In this document: piece after piece, positions 1 through 9,301 of the stretch
Numbering within the stretch: position 1 is the first letter of the stretch
How the letters are laid out: each line of letters begins with the position of its first letter
Assembly: GCF_016863015.1 (NCBI RefSeq)
Contig: NZ_BOOB01000053.1
Location: forward strand, 1-64,000
From: Microbispora amethystogenes
GTDB taxonomy: Bacteria > Actinomycetota > Actinomycetes > Streptosporangiales > Streptosporangiaceae
Direction: 5' to 3'
DNA: 64,000 nucleotides
Position numbers and translations under genes: made by a program
The notes under the pieces: model-generated
What the model was told of the DNA's origin: nothing
Database searches by the model: none
The model's input: only the letters and a program-made list of their open reading frames with translations

Positions 1-1
1 C

Positions 2-3000
2 GTGCTGTTCACTGGCACCGACGGCTCAACCGAGACCTACACCGTCCAGCCGGACGGCACCTATCAGGGCATCTCCGACGCATCCGACGGGTCGAAGGTC
101 GTCAAGGACTCGGCCACCCAGTTCACCCACACCGACACGGCGGGCACCAAGACCGTCTTCACCGCCACCGGCGGCGCATGGGCGGTCAGCTCGATCGACG
201 AGGCGGGCGCCGAGAACACCACCACCTACACCTACGACGCCTCCGGACGGGTCAGCCGGATGCTCGCCCCCGTTCCCGCCGGGGTCACCTGCACCACTCT
301 GGTCGCCGGCTGCAAGACACTCGACATCACCTACGCGGGAAGCACCACGGCGAGCGGCGTGTCCAGCGGCTGGGGCGACTACACCGGCCTGGTCAAGTCC
401 ATCTCCTACACCGCCTACGACCCCGCCACCTCGGCGATGAAGACCACCACCCTCGCCACCTACACTTACGACTCCACCGGCCACCTGCGCACGGCGACGG
501 ACCCCCGCACCACCCTGACCCTCACCTACTACTACAACGCCGCCGGCCGGATCTCGCAGATCACCCCACCGGGGCTCAACCCCTGGCGGGTGAACTACGA
601 CACCTCGGGCCGGGTCGCCGACGTCCAGCGCGAGGCAGGCGCCACCGACATCGTCCAGGCGGTCTCCTACGGAGTGCCGATCAACTCGCCCGTCGACGTC
701 ACCGGCGCCACCGCCGCGACCTGGTCGCAGACCACCGACCTGCCCCGCACCGGCACTGCGGTCTTCCCCGCCTGGCGCGTGCCCCCGCAGGCCGGCGACG
801 GGTCCTACGCCCCGGTGGCGGCCGACTACCCGTACGCGGCGCTGACGTACATGGACGTCAACGGCCGCGCCGTGAACACGGCCACGTACGGCGCGGGCGC
901 CTGGCAGGTCTCGGCGACTAGGTACGACGACAACGGCAATACCATCTGGGAGCTGTCCGCAGGCAACCGGATCGAGGCTCTGACGCCCACGTCCTCGACG
1001 GACGCGTACGTGGCCGGGCGCGCCAGCACCGCCGAGCGCGCTGACCTGCTGGCGGACGTCACGGTCTACAACGACGACGGGGACGTCGTCAGCAGTTACG
1101 GGCCCGCCCACCAGGCGATGCTCACGGACGGCACGCTTGTGTCCGCCCGCCAGCACACCGACTACACCTATGACGAGGGCAAGCCCGACCCGGACACCGA
1201 CTACCACCTCGTGACCACGACGACGGTGAAGCCCCTGGTCGTCAATGGAGCAGGCGTGGTCGCGGCGGGCGACACCCACACCGAGAAGACCGGTTACGCC
1301 CCGATCGTCTCCGGCGACCCCTCCGGCTGGGACCTCTTCCAACCGACCAGCCAGAAGACCGTCGTCGCGGGCGGCACGGACATCATCCGGAAGGTCCGCT
1401 ACGACGATGCAGGCCGGCAGGTTGAGCGGCGCATGCCGTCCTCCTCGGGCTCGGATGCGGGCACCGCGACCACGACCTACTACACCGCCGCCGCCAACTC
1501 CACGTACCCCTCGTGCGGTGGCAAACCCCAGTGGTCCGGGCTCGTGTGCCGCGAAGCCGCCGCCGCTGGCCCCTCCAGCGGCGGGACCCTGCCTGTCACC
1601 GCCACCACCTATGGCTACTGGGGTCAGACCGCTCAGACCGTGGAGACATCGGGTTCAGCGACGCGGACGTCGACGGTGACGGTCGACGCCGCGGGCCGCG
1701 CGAGCCAGACCAGCGTGACGGAGACCGGCGCCGGCAGCACCGCGCTGCCGGACCGGACCTATGCCTACGACAGTGCCACCGGTCTGCGGACCGGGGTCAC
1801 CGCCGGCGGGGTCTCGGTTACGACCGCCTACGACGCCCTGGGCCGGGCCTACTCGACCACGGACGCGGATGGCAACACCGCCCTCACGACATTCGACACA
1901 GCGGGCCGGGTGGCCTCGGTCAACGACGGCAAGGGCACCTACACCTACACCTACGACGGCACCGACGCCGCGGGAAAGACCGAGCGGCGCGGTGTGCCGA
2001 CGGGAATCGCGGTCTCCACGATCGGCTCCTTCACGGCTGCCTTCGACGCCGCCGGCAACCTCAGCAAGCAGGTGTACCCGAACGGTCTGACCGCCACCAG
2101 CACGTGGGATGGCGCCGGCAAACAAACCAGCCTGACCTACGCCAAGTCGGGCACGACCTGGCTGGCATTCACCGCGACTCCGGACGCCGACGGCCGGACG
2201 GCGGAGACGACCGGGCCGAACGGCAGCCGACAGCGCTACACCTACGACACCGCCGGACGCCTGACCAAGGTCGCCGACACCTACAACCTGTCGTGCGAGA
2301 CCCGTACCTACGGGTTCGACGTGGACACCAACCGCACCTCCCAGGCGAGCTACCCCGCGGCCGACGACGGCTCCTGCTCCACCTCGACAACCCCGACGAC
2401 CGCAACCCACACCTTCGACTCGGCCGACCGGATCACCGATTCGGGGTACTCCTATGACGCCTTCGGCCGTACGACCGCCGTCCCAGCCTCGTCCACGGCC
2501 AACGGCGCGGCGGTCACGGCCGGCTACTACGCGGGCGACATGGTCAGGACCCTCACCCAGGCGTCCACGACCAAGACCTTCACCCTCGACCCGCTCGGCC
2601 GCATCCGCCAGACCACGTCATCGGCCGGCACCCAGACCAACCACTACATCGGTGGCGGCGACTCGCCGGCCTGGATCGGCGAGGCCAACGGCAGCTGGAC
2701 CCGCAACGTCACCGCGTTCACCGGCCTGGAAGCCACGCAGACCAGCGGCGGCACGCTCACGCTGCAACTCACCAACCTGCACGGCGACGTGATCGCGACC
2801 TGCGCCGACAGCAGCAGCGCCACCGGAGTGGACAACTACGCCGAACAGACCGAATACGGCCTTGACCGCGCGGTCAACACCAACGACCGCTACGAATGGC
2901 TGGGAGGCGCCCAACGCGCCAGCGACACCGTCGCCGACATCGTCCTCATGGGAGTCCGCCTCTACAATCCCGCGACCGGCCGATTCCTTCAGGTCGATCC

Positions 3001-3550
3001 GGTGGTCGGGGCGAGCGCCAATGCCTACGATTACTGCAATTCAGACCCGATAAACTGCAGGGACCTCGACGGGAGATGCCCCAACGGGTTGAGTTGGTCG
3101 AGCGCTGCCTGCAACATCGCCGTAGGAGCGGTCGACGGTATAGTCGAAACGGTTGTTCTCGCCGCCTGCGGCGGCGCCACGTCTGGCCTTGGAATCGCGC
3201 TCTGCCATGTCGTCGCGGTGGCAGCGGCGACAGGTATCAGTTACTGGGTGGAGACGCGTTGGGACGGCGGGTTCACCTGGGGAAACTTGGGGAGCAAGCT
3301 GATAGGTTCCGTCGTCAAGGCAGCTCTCGCTGTTCCTGGGGCGAGCAAGTTCCTCAGGACCAAGTGGGGAAAGTGGCTGATCGGAAAGATACGCTCGTTG
3401 GCCAACAAGCTTGGCTCGGCTCTTACCCGAGCAATTCGTTGGGCGCTCGGCACGAAGGCGGGCAGGCAGGTCTCCATCGTCATGTCGGCCGTGGTCGGCT
3501 ATATCCTTTCGGGTATTTACAGTGTTCAGCACGCGAACAACAACAAGTAG
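2..3550 (+). CDS. RHS/YD-repeat protein, 5' end outside the window
   Basis: The frame is open to the left edge, so the N-terminus is missing; 1182 residues are visible. Most of the protein is a run of YD-type repeats (many copies of forms like TYTYDASGR, YDDAGR, YDALGRAY), which in RHS proteins build a beta-cocoon shell around a C-terminal toxic tip. The shell ends in the usual RHS core boundary (VRLYNPATGRFLQVDP, then NAYDYCNSDPINCRDLDG). The last ~160 residues differ: hydrophobic, Cys- and Gly-containing helices followed by a basic segment (FLRTKWGKWL onwards). Codon use also becomes less G/C-rich there. I do not recognise a known toxin domain; a membrane-acting tip is plausible. A strong hairpin terminator follows. 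Polymorphic toxin is inference; the RHS fold assignment is firm. Confidence 0.9.
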   Translation: MLFTGTDGSTETYTVQPDGTYQGISDASDGSKVVKDSATQFTHTDTAGTKTVFTATGGAWAVSSIDEAGAENTTTYTYDASGRVSRMLAPVPAGVTCTTLVAGCKTLDITYAGSTTASGVSSGWGDYTGLVKSISYTAYDPATSAMKTTTLATYTYDSTGHLRTATDPRTTLTLTYYYNAAGRISQITPPGLNPWRVNYDTSGRVADVQREAGATDIVQAVSYGVPINSPVDVTGATAATWSQTTDLPRTGTAVFPAWRVPPQAGDGSYAPVAADYPYAALTYMDVNGRAVNTATYGAGAWQVSATRYDDNGNTIWELSAGNRIEALTPTSSTDAYVAGRASTAERADLLADVTVYNDDGDVVSSYGPAHQAMLTDGTLVSARQHTDYTYDEGKPDPDTDYHLVTTTTVKPLVVNGAGVVAAGDTHTEKTGYAPIVSGDPSGWDLFQPTSQKTVVAGGTDIIRKVRYDDAGRQVERRMPSSSGSDAGTATTTYYTAAANSTYPSCGGKPQWSGLVCREAAAAGPSSGGTLPVTATTYGYWGQTAQTVETSGSATRTSTVTVDAAGRASQTSVTETGAGSTALPDRTYAYDSATGLRTGVTAGGVSVTTAYDALGRAYSTTDADGNTALTTFDTAGRVASVNDGKGTYTYTYDGTDAAGKTERRGVPTGIAVSTIGSFTAAFDAAGNLSKQVYPNGLTATSTWDGAGKQTSLTYAKSGTTWLAFTATPDADGRTAETTGPNGSRQRYTYDTAGRLTKVADTYNLSCETRTYGFDVDTNRTSQASYPAADDGSCSTSTTPTTATHTFDSADRITDSGYSYDAFGRTTAVPASSTANGAAVTAGYYAGDMVRTLTQASTTKTFTLDPLGRIRQTTSSAGTQTNHYIGGGDSPAWIGEANGSWTRNVTAFTGLEATQTSGGTLTLQLTNLHGDVIATCADSSSATGVDNYAEQTEYGLDRAVNTNDRYEWLGGAQRASDTVADIVLMGVRLYNPATGRFLQVDPVVGASANAYDYCNSDPINCRDLDGRCPNGLSWSSAACNIAVGAVDGIVETVVLAACGGATSGLGIALCHVVAVAAATGISYWVETRWDGGFTWGNLGSKLIGSVVKAALAVPGASKFLRTKWGKWLIGKIRSLANKLGSALTRAIRWALGTKAGRQVSIVMSAVVGYILSGIYSVQHANNNK

Positions 3551-3563
3551 CTGAATAGAACTC

Positions 3564-3597
3564 GGGGGTGGCCGCACCTGGTGTGGCCGCCCCCCTT
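3564..3597 (+). terminator. Hairpin terminator after the RHS gene
   Basis: GGGGGTGGCCGCAC pairs with GTGTGGCCGCCCCC across a 3-nt loop (12 of 14 Watson-Crick, the others G-U wobble), 13 nt after the RHS stop. It is followed only by CCTTCG, so the U-tract is poor, as is common in high-GC actinobacteria. The ribosome binding site of the next small gene follows within about 10 nt. Confidence 0.7.
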
Positions 3598-3617
3598 CGT
3601 TCGCAGGAGGGTCGCTT

Positions 3618-3821
3618 ATGGCTCGACGTAGGGTGACGGGGCGAGAAGTTGCCTTCGCAGTACTGTGCGGCACCGGGACGGTTCTGGTGATCACCGTCGT
3701 GGCTGTCCTCAACCAGGGGACGGTCGCCGGCGGTCTGGCGGCCGGAATCATTCCAGGTATCCTCATCGCAAGCGTGATGATCATAGCTGACATGTTTCGT
3801 GACCGGCCCTCGGAGAAGTGA
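3618..3821 (+). CDS. Small two-helix membrane protein, candidate RHS immunity protein
   Basis: 67 residues with ATG start and a good ribosome binding site (CAGGAGGG, 8 nt upstream). After a basic N-terminus (MARRRVTGRE) there are two hydrophobic segments, about residues 11-31 and 36-58, then a charged tail ending DRPSEK. The protein is therefore probably a two-pass membrane protein. I recognise no family. It lies 67 nt behind an RHS gene whose tip is also hydrophobic. Small membrane proteins in that position are often immunity proteins for membrane-acting toxins, so that is my inferred role; no motif shows it directly. Confidence 0.6.
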   Translation: MARRRVTGREVAFAVLCGTGTVLVITVVAVLNQGTVAGGLAAGIIPGILIASVMIIADMFRDRPSEK

Positions 3822-3917
3822 TGCCCACCGCGCGACCGGCGCCATCCACGCTCCCCGCCGCGGCACCCGCGAGGCCTGCCGTTCGACGTCCATTGAGTCT
3901 CTGCATACGGACAGCAC

Positions 3918-4436
3918 TTGGATCCCTACGATCAGTTCGCGCAGTGGGTCTCGCTGCTGCGGGAGGACGAGGCGTTTGATGCCGAGGTGGATCGCCTCGG
4001 TGCGGAGGCCATCGCAGAGCTGCGGAGAATTCACGCCGAAGACGGCCTGCTCTTCGGGGACGACCTTAGAAGACGATTGCTCGCCCTGCGGTTCGCTCAT
4101 GCCGAACGTGCTCTTCGGCTGGTGCTTTCGGACTTTCCCGCTGCCGTCGCCTGGGACATCGCCCCCACCGTCTCGATGGGTGAACCCGCTCGGGAGGGAG
4201 TGGTCGTGCACGGGTGGGAAGTGTTCGGGATCGGGTTTCAGGACACTCTGGTAGAGATCGCGGTGAACATTCAAGCGGACTACATCGACGAGTTTTTCCA
4301 CGTCTGGCCACTGTGTCCTGGCCATCGACTCGGTTTGAAGCCGGACATGCGAAACGGCGTCGGTGTGTGGATGTGCGGTTCCGGACCTCATGAGGTCGCA
4401 CGAATAGGCAAAACAGAAGGCAGCCGCAGGCGCTGA
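3918..4436 (+). CDS. Hypothetical soluble protein downstream of the RHS gene
   Basis: 172 residues. The start is TTG: an in-frame stop lies at 3894-3896 and no ATG or GTG occurs before it, so TTG at 3918 (MDPYDQFAQW) is the only early start; a downstream internal start is possible. No clear Shine-Dalgarno is seen. The sequence is acidic and Trp-containing (WVSLLREDEAF, DEFFHVWPLCPGH), with no signal peptide or membrane segment. I do not recognise the family. Its location behind an RHS toxin-like gene and a small membrane protein makes a second immunity or accessory gene possible. Confidence 0.5.
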   Translation: MDPYDQFAQWVSLLREDEAFDAEVDRLGAEAIAELRRIHAEDGLLFGDDLRRRLLALRFAHAERALRLVLSDFPAAVAWDIAPTVSMGEPAREGVVVHGWEVFGIGFQDTLVEIAVNIQADYIDEFFHVWPLCPGHRLGLKPDMRNGVGVWMCGSGPHEVARIGKTEGSRRR

Positions 4437-4517
4437 GAGCCCCGCCTCGGAGCTTGGTCTCCCCGGATGACTGCCATGCCGGCTCTCAATCGCGGTGCCG
4501 TTTCGGGAGGGGATTCG

Positions 4518-5072
4518 ATGCGCGCGGTTCCGTGGACTGTCCGGGCGGTATGGATCGTGGTGCCGGTCGCGACCACGCTGTTGTCGATGGTGACCATGAC
4601 GGCGGCGGCCACCCCCGGCGTCAGGTGGATGCTTCGTGAGCCGATCGCGCTCGGCTGGCTTCTGCTGTTCTGCACCTGGCTCACGGCGGTAGTGGTAACC
4701 AAGCGGCATCGTCCGGTCTTCACGGTCGCGCTGGCGCCGGTCATCGCGCTGGTCACACTGGTGGCGGCCGTCAGTGGAGCGTGCACGTGGGTGGGCTTCA
4801 CGCTGTCCGAAGCAGCCCTGAACGACTACGCGCACGCGGTGGTTGCCGGGACCGCCGGTGAGGGACAAAAGAGGGTCGGTCTCTTCACGGTCACCTCTCC
4901 CCAGCGGCTGAAGGGGGACGGTGTCAGCTTCGCCATCGCCGGGTCGGGGTCGCTCCTGTCCCTGGAGCGGTACGGCATGGCCTACCTGCCCAAGGGGGCT
5001 GACGACGGAGGAGAACTCGACGAGTTGGATCGTCACCTCGGCGGAGACTGGTACCTCTGGATGACGGACTGA
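4518..5072 (+). CDS. Hypothetical membrane protein
   Basis: 184 residues from ATG at 4518, preferred over an in-frame ATG at 4467 because GGGAGGGG lies just upstream and the protein then begins MRAVPWTVRAVW, a typical membrane-protein N-terminus. There are about three hydrophobic segments (residues 10-30, 40-60, 70-95), then a polar extracytoplasmic or cytoplasmic region with a conserved-looking 'RYGMAYLPKGADDGGELDEL' stretch. I do not recognise the family. It converges with the next minus-strand gene, 14 nt away. It could be a third RHS-linked accessory gene, but nothing beyond position supports this. Confidence 0.6.
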   Translation: MRAVPWTVRAVWIVVPVATTLLSMVTMTAAATPGVRWMLREPIALGWLLLFCTWLTAVVVTKRHRPVFTVALAPVIALVTLVAAVSGACTWVGFTLSEAALNDYAHAVVAGTAGEGQKRVGLFTVTSPQRLKGDGVSFAIAGSGSLLSLERYGMAYLPKGADDGGELDELDRHLGGDWYLWMTD

Positions 5073-5086
5073 CCGCCACACGAGGA

Positions 5087-5782
5087 TCAGGAGCGGGTTC
5101 CGGCGGCCTCGACGAGAGCGCGGAAGAGGGGGCCGTCCTCGTCGGCCTCGGGGTGCCACTGGACGGCGAGGGCGAACGCCGCGCCGGTGACCTCGACGGC
5201 CTCGATGGTGCCGTCGTCCGAGCGGGCGGTGACCTCCAGGCCCTCGGCCAGGCGGTCGATCGCCTGGTGGTGGTAGTGCGCCGGGGCCAACTCCTCGTCC
5301 CCGTAGACCTTGGCCAGCGACGGCGACAGCCGTACGGGGAGGCGGCCGAAGACTCCAGGGGCGGGGGAGTGGCCCGTGTGGTCCACGACCGCGGGAAGGT
5401 GCTGGTGGAGGGTGCCGCCGAGCGCCACGTTGAGCACCTGCAGGCCGCGGCAGATGCCCAGGAACGGCAGCCCGGCCGCCAGCGCGGCGCCCATCAGCCC
5501 GAACTCGGCGTCATCACGAAATTTCCGGATGTAGCCGGTCTGCTCGGCGGGGGCGGCCCCGTACCGCGCGGGGTCGATGTCGCCCCCGCCCGCGATGATC
5601 AGCCCGTCGAGACGGCCGGCCAGCGCGGCGGGCTCCCCGGCGGGCGGCAGGATGACCGGCTGCCCGCCCGCCCGCACGACGTGGTCGACGTACATGTACG
5701 GCAGCAGCGCCGCCGGCATGTCCCACACGGTGAACCGCGCCGGCTCCACATAGCAGGTCACGCCGATGACCGGACGGGACAT
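5087..5782 (-). CDS. puuD: Gamma-glutamyl-GABA hydrolase-like class-I amidotransferase (peptidase C26)
   Basis: 231 residues. The fold is the glutamine-amidotransferase type used by PuuD, which cleaves gamma-glutamyl bonds of gamma-glutamyl-GABA or similar intermediates. Seen directly: the GGGDIDPARYG motif, the nucleophile Cys in FLGICRGLQVLN, and the catalytic His-Glu in VQWHPEAD; an HYHHQAID segment lies between them. ATG start with an excellent ribosome binding site (GGGGGGAGG). It is the last gene of a minus-strand operon with a glutamine-synthetase-like ligase, an aldehyde dehydrogenase and an SDR, which supports the final deglutamylation step. The precise amine substrate cannot be read from sequence. 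Confidence 0.85.
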   Translation of the reverse strand: MSRPVIGVTCYVEPARFTVWDMPAALLPYMYVDHVVRAGGQPVILPPAGEPAALAGRLDGLIIAGGGDIDPARYGAAPAEQTGYIRKFRDDAEFGLMGAALAAGLPFLGICRGLQVLNVALGGTLHQHLPAVVDHTGHSPAPGVFGRLPVRLSPSLAKVYGDEELAPAHYHHQAIDRLAEGLEVTARSDDGTIEAVEVTGAAFALAVQWHPEADEDGPLFRALVEAAGTRS

Positions 5783-5819
5783 GCCCTGCCTCCCCCCTCG
5801 TCTGACAGGACGCTTCCGC

Positions 5820-6584
5820 CTACAGCGGGGTGACGTACGCGCCGGAGATGCCGCCGTCGACCAGGAACTCCGAGGCGGTGATGAACGACGCGTCGTCGGA
5901 GGCGAGGAACGCGACCGCCGCGGCGATCTCCTCGGCCCGGGCGAAGCGGCCGATCGGCACGTGGACCAGGCGGCGCTGCGCGCGCTCGGGGTCCTTGGCG
6001 AACAGTTCCCGCAGCAGCGGGGTGTCCACCGGTCCGGGGCACAGCGCGTTCACCCGGATGCCCTCGCGGGCGAACTGGACGCCCAGTTCCCGGCTCATCG
6101 CGAGCACCCCGCCCTTGGACGCGGTGTAGGAGATCTGCGAGGTGGCCGAGCCCATCACCGCGACGAACGACGCGGTGTTGATGATCGACCCCTTGCCCTG
6201 CCGCCGCATGTACGGAATGACGTGCTTGCAGCACAGGTACACGCTGGTGAGGTTGACCTCCTGCACCCGGCGCCACGCGTCGATCCCGGTCTCCAGGATC
6301 GAGTCGTCGTCGGGCGGGGAGATGCCCGCGTTGTTGAACGCGATGTCCACGCTGCCGAACTCCTCGGACGCGGTCCGGTACATCCGGGCCACGTCGTCCT
6401 CGTTCGCCACGTCCACGCGGACGAACAGGCCGCCCACCTCGTCGGCGGCCTTGGCCCCGGCCGTCTCGTCGAGGTCGGCGACCACGACCTTCGCGCCCTC
6501 CTCGGCGAACCGGCGGGCCGTGGCCAGCCCGATGCCGCTGCCCGCCCCGGTGATGACGGCGACGCGGTCCTGCAAACGCTGCAT
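5820..6584 (-). CDS. SDR-family oxidoreductase in the gamma-glutamyl operon
   Basis: 254 residues, classical short-chain dehydrogenase. Nucleotide-binding TGAGSGIG is near residue 12, Asp in VVVADLDE suggests NAD preference, NNAG is near residue 88, and the catalytic Ser-Tyr-Lys is in TASFVAVMGSATSQISYTASK. I use ATG at 6584 (MQRLQDRVAVITG) rather than a longer in-frame extension because only 4 nt separate it from the upstream stop and family members begin here. It lies between aldehyde dehydrogenase and puuD-like genes. It probably interconverts an alcohol or keto group of the gamma-glutamylated intermediate; annotation as 3-oxoacyl-ACP reductase would be only by homology. Confidence 0.85.
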   Translation of the reverse strand: MQRLQDRVAVITGAGSGIGLATARRFAEEGAKVVVADLDETAGAKAADEVGGLFVRVDVANEDDVARMYRTASEEFGSVDIAFNNAGISPPDDDSILETGIDAWRRVQEVNLTSVYLCCKHVIPYMRRQGKGSIINTASFVAVMGSATSQISYTASKGGVLAMSRELGVQFAREGIRVNALCPGPVDTPLLRELFAKDPERAQRRLVHVPIGRFARAEEIAAAVAFLASDDASFITASEFLVDGGISGAYVTPL

Positions 6585-6588
6585 TGAT

Positions 6589-7944
6589 CTACTCCGTGGA
6601 GATGAAGACGTTCTTGGTCTCGGTGAAGGCGGACAGTGCGTCGGGGCCGAGCTCACGGCCCAGGCCCGACTGCTTGAAGCCGCCGAAGGGGGTCCAGTAG
6701 CGGACGCTGGAGTGCGAGTTGACCGACAGGTTGCCCGCCTCGACGGCCCGTGCCACGCGCAGCGCCCGGCCGACGTCGCGGGTCCAGATCGACCCCGACA
6801 GGCCGTACGCCGTGTCGTTGGCGATCCGCACCGCGTCGGCCTCGTCCTCGAACGGCACGACGGCGACCACCGGCCCGAAGATCTCCTCGGTGAACGCCCT
6901 CCGAAAGGACTCCGAGGACGACCCGGCGAGCACCGTCGGCGGGAACCAGTAGCCCGGCCCGGTCGGGCACGACCCCCGCGCGTACACGTCCGCCTCGGTG
7001 ACGAACGAGGCGACCCGCTCCCGGTGCTCGGCGCTGATCAGCGGGCCCATCTGCGACGCCGGGTCGTTCGGGTCCCCGACCTTCACCTCGCGTACGGCCT
7101 CGGTGAGCCGCGCGAGGAAGTCGTCGTGGACGGAACGCTCCACCAGGATGCGCGAGCGGGCGCAGCAGTCCTGGCCGGAGTTGTCGAAGACCGCCATCGG
7201 GGCCGAGGCGGCCGCCTTTTCCAGGTCGGAGTCGGCGAAGACGATGTTGGCGCTCTTGCCGCCCAGCTCCAGTGTGACCCGCTTGACCTGCTCGGCGGCC
7301 TTCGCGGCGATCAGCTTCCCGACCTCGGTCGAGCCGGTGAACACGATCTTCCGTACGTCCGGGTGCTCGACGAGGCGGGCTCCCGCGACCTCCCCCTCGC
7401 CGGGGACGACCTGGAGCACTCCCTCCGGCAGCCCGGCCTCCAGGGCGAGCTCGGCCAGCCGCAGCGCGGTCAGCGGCGTCCACTCGGCGGGCTTCACGAT
7501 CACCGTGTTGCCGGCGGCCAGGGCCGGGGCGACCCCCCAGGTCATGATGACCATCGGGAAGTTCCACGGCACGATGATCCCGACCACGCCCAGCGGCTCG
7601 GCGAAGGTGACGTCCACCCCGCCCGCCACCGGGATCTGCCTGCCGTGGTCGCGCTCGGGCGCGCCCGCGTAGAAGTCGAGCACGTCGCGGACGTTGCCCG
7701 CCTCCCAGCGCGCGTTGCCCGCGGTGTGCCCGGCGCCGGTGATCTCCAGCCGCGCCAGCTCCTCCGCGTGCTCCTCCACGAGCCGCGCGAAGCGGCGCAG
7801 CAGCCGGGCCCGGTCGCCGGGCGCGACCGCCCGCCAGGCGGGGAAGGCCCGTACGGCCCGCTCGACGGCGCGGTCCACCTCGGCGGCGTCCGCCATCTCG
7901 ACCTCGGCGATCACTTCCTCGGTCGCCGGATTGACTATCTTCAC
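6589..7944 (-). CDS. NAD(P)-dependent aldehyde dehydrogenase
   Basis: 451 residues. It oxidises an aldehyde to the acid, here most likely a gamma-glutamylated amino-aldehyde. Seen: VPWNFP and IVKPAEWTPLT cofactor motifs, FTGSTEVGK, general-base Glu in TLELGGKSA, and the nucleophile in NSGQDCCARSR. GTG start at 7944 overlaps the preceding ligase stop by 4 nt (GTGA), good evidence for translational coupling. Length is slightly short for the family (usually 470-500) because the N-terminus is compact. It resembles PuuC/GabD-type enzymes; substrate is inferred from the neighbours. Confidence 0.9.
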   Translation of the reverse strand: MKIVNPATEEVIAEVEMADAAEVDRAVERAVRAFPAWRAVAPGDRARLLRRFARLVEEHAEELARLEITGAGHTAGNARWEAGNVRDVLDFYAGAPERDHGRQIPVAGGVDVTFAEPLGVVGIIVPWNFPMVIMTWGVAPALAAGNTVIVKPAEWTPLTALRLAELALEAGLPEGVLQVVPGEGEVAGARLVEHPDVRKIVFTGSTEVGKLIAAKAAEQVKRVTLELGGKSANIVFADSDLEKAAASAPMAVFDNSGQDCCARSRILVERSVHDDFLARLTEAVREVKVGDPNDPASQMGPLISAEHRERVASFVTEADVYARGSCPTGPGYWFPPTVLAGSSSESFRRAFTEEIFGPVVAVVPFEDEADAVRIANDTAYGLSGSIWTRDVGRALRVARAVEAGNLSVNSHSSVRYWTPFGGFKQSGLGRELGPDALSAFTETKNVFISTE

Positions 7945-9287
7945 AGCCGTTCGAACCCCCGATAGAGCTCCCAGTCGGTGACCGCCGCGTCGAAGGCGGC
8001 CAGTTCGACCCTCGCGTTGTTGGCGTAGTGGTCGACCACGTCCTTGCCGAACGCCTCCTCGGCGATGCTCGATCCCTCCCACAGGGCCAGGGCGTCGCGG
8101 AGCGTGGCCGGCACCCGCTCGGCCGGGGAGTCGTAGGCGTTCCCGCCGAACGGCTCCTCCAGATCGAGCTCCGCGTCCACGCCGCGCAACCCGGCCGCGA
8201 TCATGGCCGCGACCGCGAGGTACGGGTTCACGTCGCCGCCCGGCACCCGGTTCTCCACCCGCAACGAGGACCCGTGGCCGACCAGCCGCATCGAGCAGGT
8301 GCGGTTGTCCACCCCCCACTTCACGGCCGTGGGCGCGAAGCTGCCGGGCACGAAGCGCTTGTAGGAATTGATGTTGGGAGCGTAGGAGAGCGTGAGCTCG
8401 CGCAACCCCGCGAGCTGACCGGCCACGAACCGCCGCCCGGTCTCCGACAGCCCGTACGGCCCGTCGCCCGCCATGACCGGCCCGCCGTCGGCGTCCCGCA
8501 GCGAGAGGTGGATGTGGCAGGAGTTGCCCTCGCGCTGGTTCGGCTTGGCCATGAAGGTGATCGACCGGCCCTCCTGGGCGGCGATCTCCTTGGCGCCGTT
8601 CTTGTAGAACACGTGGTTGTCGCAGGTGGTCAGCGCATCGGCGTAACGGAAGGCGATCTCGTGCTGGCCCAGGTTGCACTCGCCCTTGGCGGACTCGACG
8701 TACAGCCCGGCGCCCTCCATGCCGAGCCTGATCTTCCGCAGCAGCGGCTCGATGCGCGAGGTGCCGAGCAGCGAGTAGTCGACGTTGTAGAGGTTGGCCG
8801 GGGTGAGATCGCGGTAGCCCCGCTGCCACGCCTGCTCGTAGCTGTCGTCGTAGACGACGAACTCCAGCTCGGTGCCGACCTGGGCGGTCCAGCCGCGCTC
8901 GGCGAGCCGGGCGAGCTGGCGGCGCAGGATCTGCCGGGGAGAGGCCACGACGTCCGAGCCGTCCTCCCACACCAGGTCGGCCAGCAGCAGCACGGTGCCC
9001 TCGTGCCAGGGCACCCGGCGCAGCGTCGACAGGTCGGGCCGCATCACGAAGTCGCCGTAACCGCGCTCCCAGGACGACATGGCGTAGCCGTTCACGGTGT
9101 TCATGTCGACGTCCACGGCGAGCAGGTAGTTGCAGCCCTCCGCGGCGTGGTCCAGCACCTCCTCCAGGAAGTACCGCGCCGACAGCCGCTTGCCCTGCAG
9201 CCGTCCCTGCATGTCGGTGACGGCGAGCAGGACCGTGTCGACCCGGCCCGCCTCGACATCGTCGCGAAGTCGTTCCACGCCGAGCAC
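7941..9287 (-). CDS. Glutamine-synthetase-like gamma-glutamyl-amine ligase
   Basis: 448 residues from GTG at 9287, chosen because GGGAGG lies 4 nt upstream. The fold is GlnA-type: TELEFVVYDD and ESAKGECNLGQHEI metal-binding strands, GNSCHIHLSL, and NRTCSMRLVG with the substrate/ATP arginine. It lacks the typical GlnA adenylylation loop and belongs with PuuA / actinobacterial GlnA3-GlnA4-like enzymes, which attach glutamate to polyamines or ethanolamine instead of ammonia. It heads the four-gene operon with aldehyde dehydrogenase, SDR and PuuD-like hydrolase, which together form a gamma-glutamylation route for amine use. True glutamine synthetase activity is unlikely. A palindrome lies immediately upstream. 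Confidence 0.85.
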   Translation of the reverse strand: MLGVERLRDDVEAGRVDTVLLAVTDMQGRLQGKRLSARYFLEEVLDHAAEGCNYLLAVDVDMNTVNGYAMSSWERGYGDFVMRPDLSTLRRVPWHEGTVLLLADLVWEDGSDVVASPRQILRRQLARLAERGWTAQVGTELEFVVYDDSYEQAWQRGYRDLTPANLYNVDYSLLGTSRIEPLLRKIRLGMEGAGLYVESAKGECNLGQHEIAFRYADALTTCDNHVFYKNGAKEIAAQEGRSITFMAKPNQREGNSCHIHLSLRDADGGPVMAGDGPYGLSETGRRFVAGQLAGLRELTLSYAPNINSYKRFVPGSFAPTAVKWGVDNRTCSMRLVGHGSSLRVENRVPGGDVNPYLAVAAMIAAGLRGVDAELDLEEPFGGNAYDSPAERVPATLRDALALWEGSSIAEEAFGKDVVDHYANNARVELAAFDAAVTDWELYRGFERL

Positions 9288-9301
9288 GACGCCTCCCGTC
9301 C

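Noticed and set aside
26-1342. Long open frame on the minus strand opposite the RHS gene
   Set aside because: Val/Gly/Arg-rich composition typical of the antisense of GC-rich coding DNA; the plus-strand YD repeats are clear.
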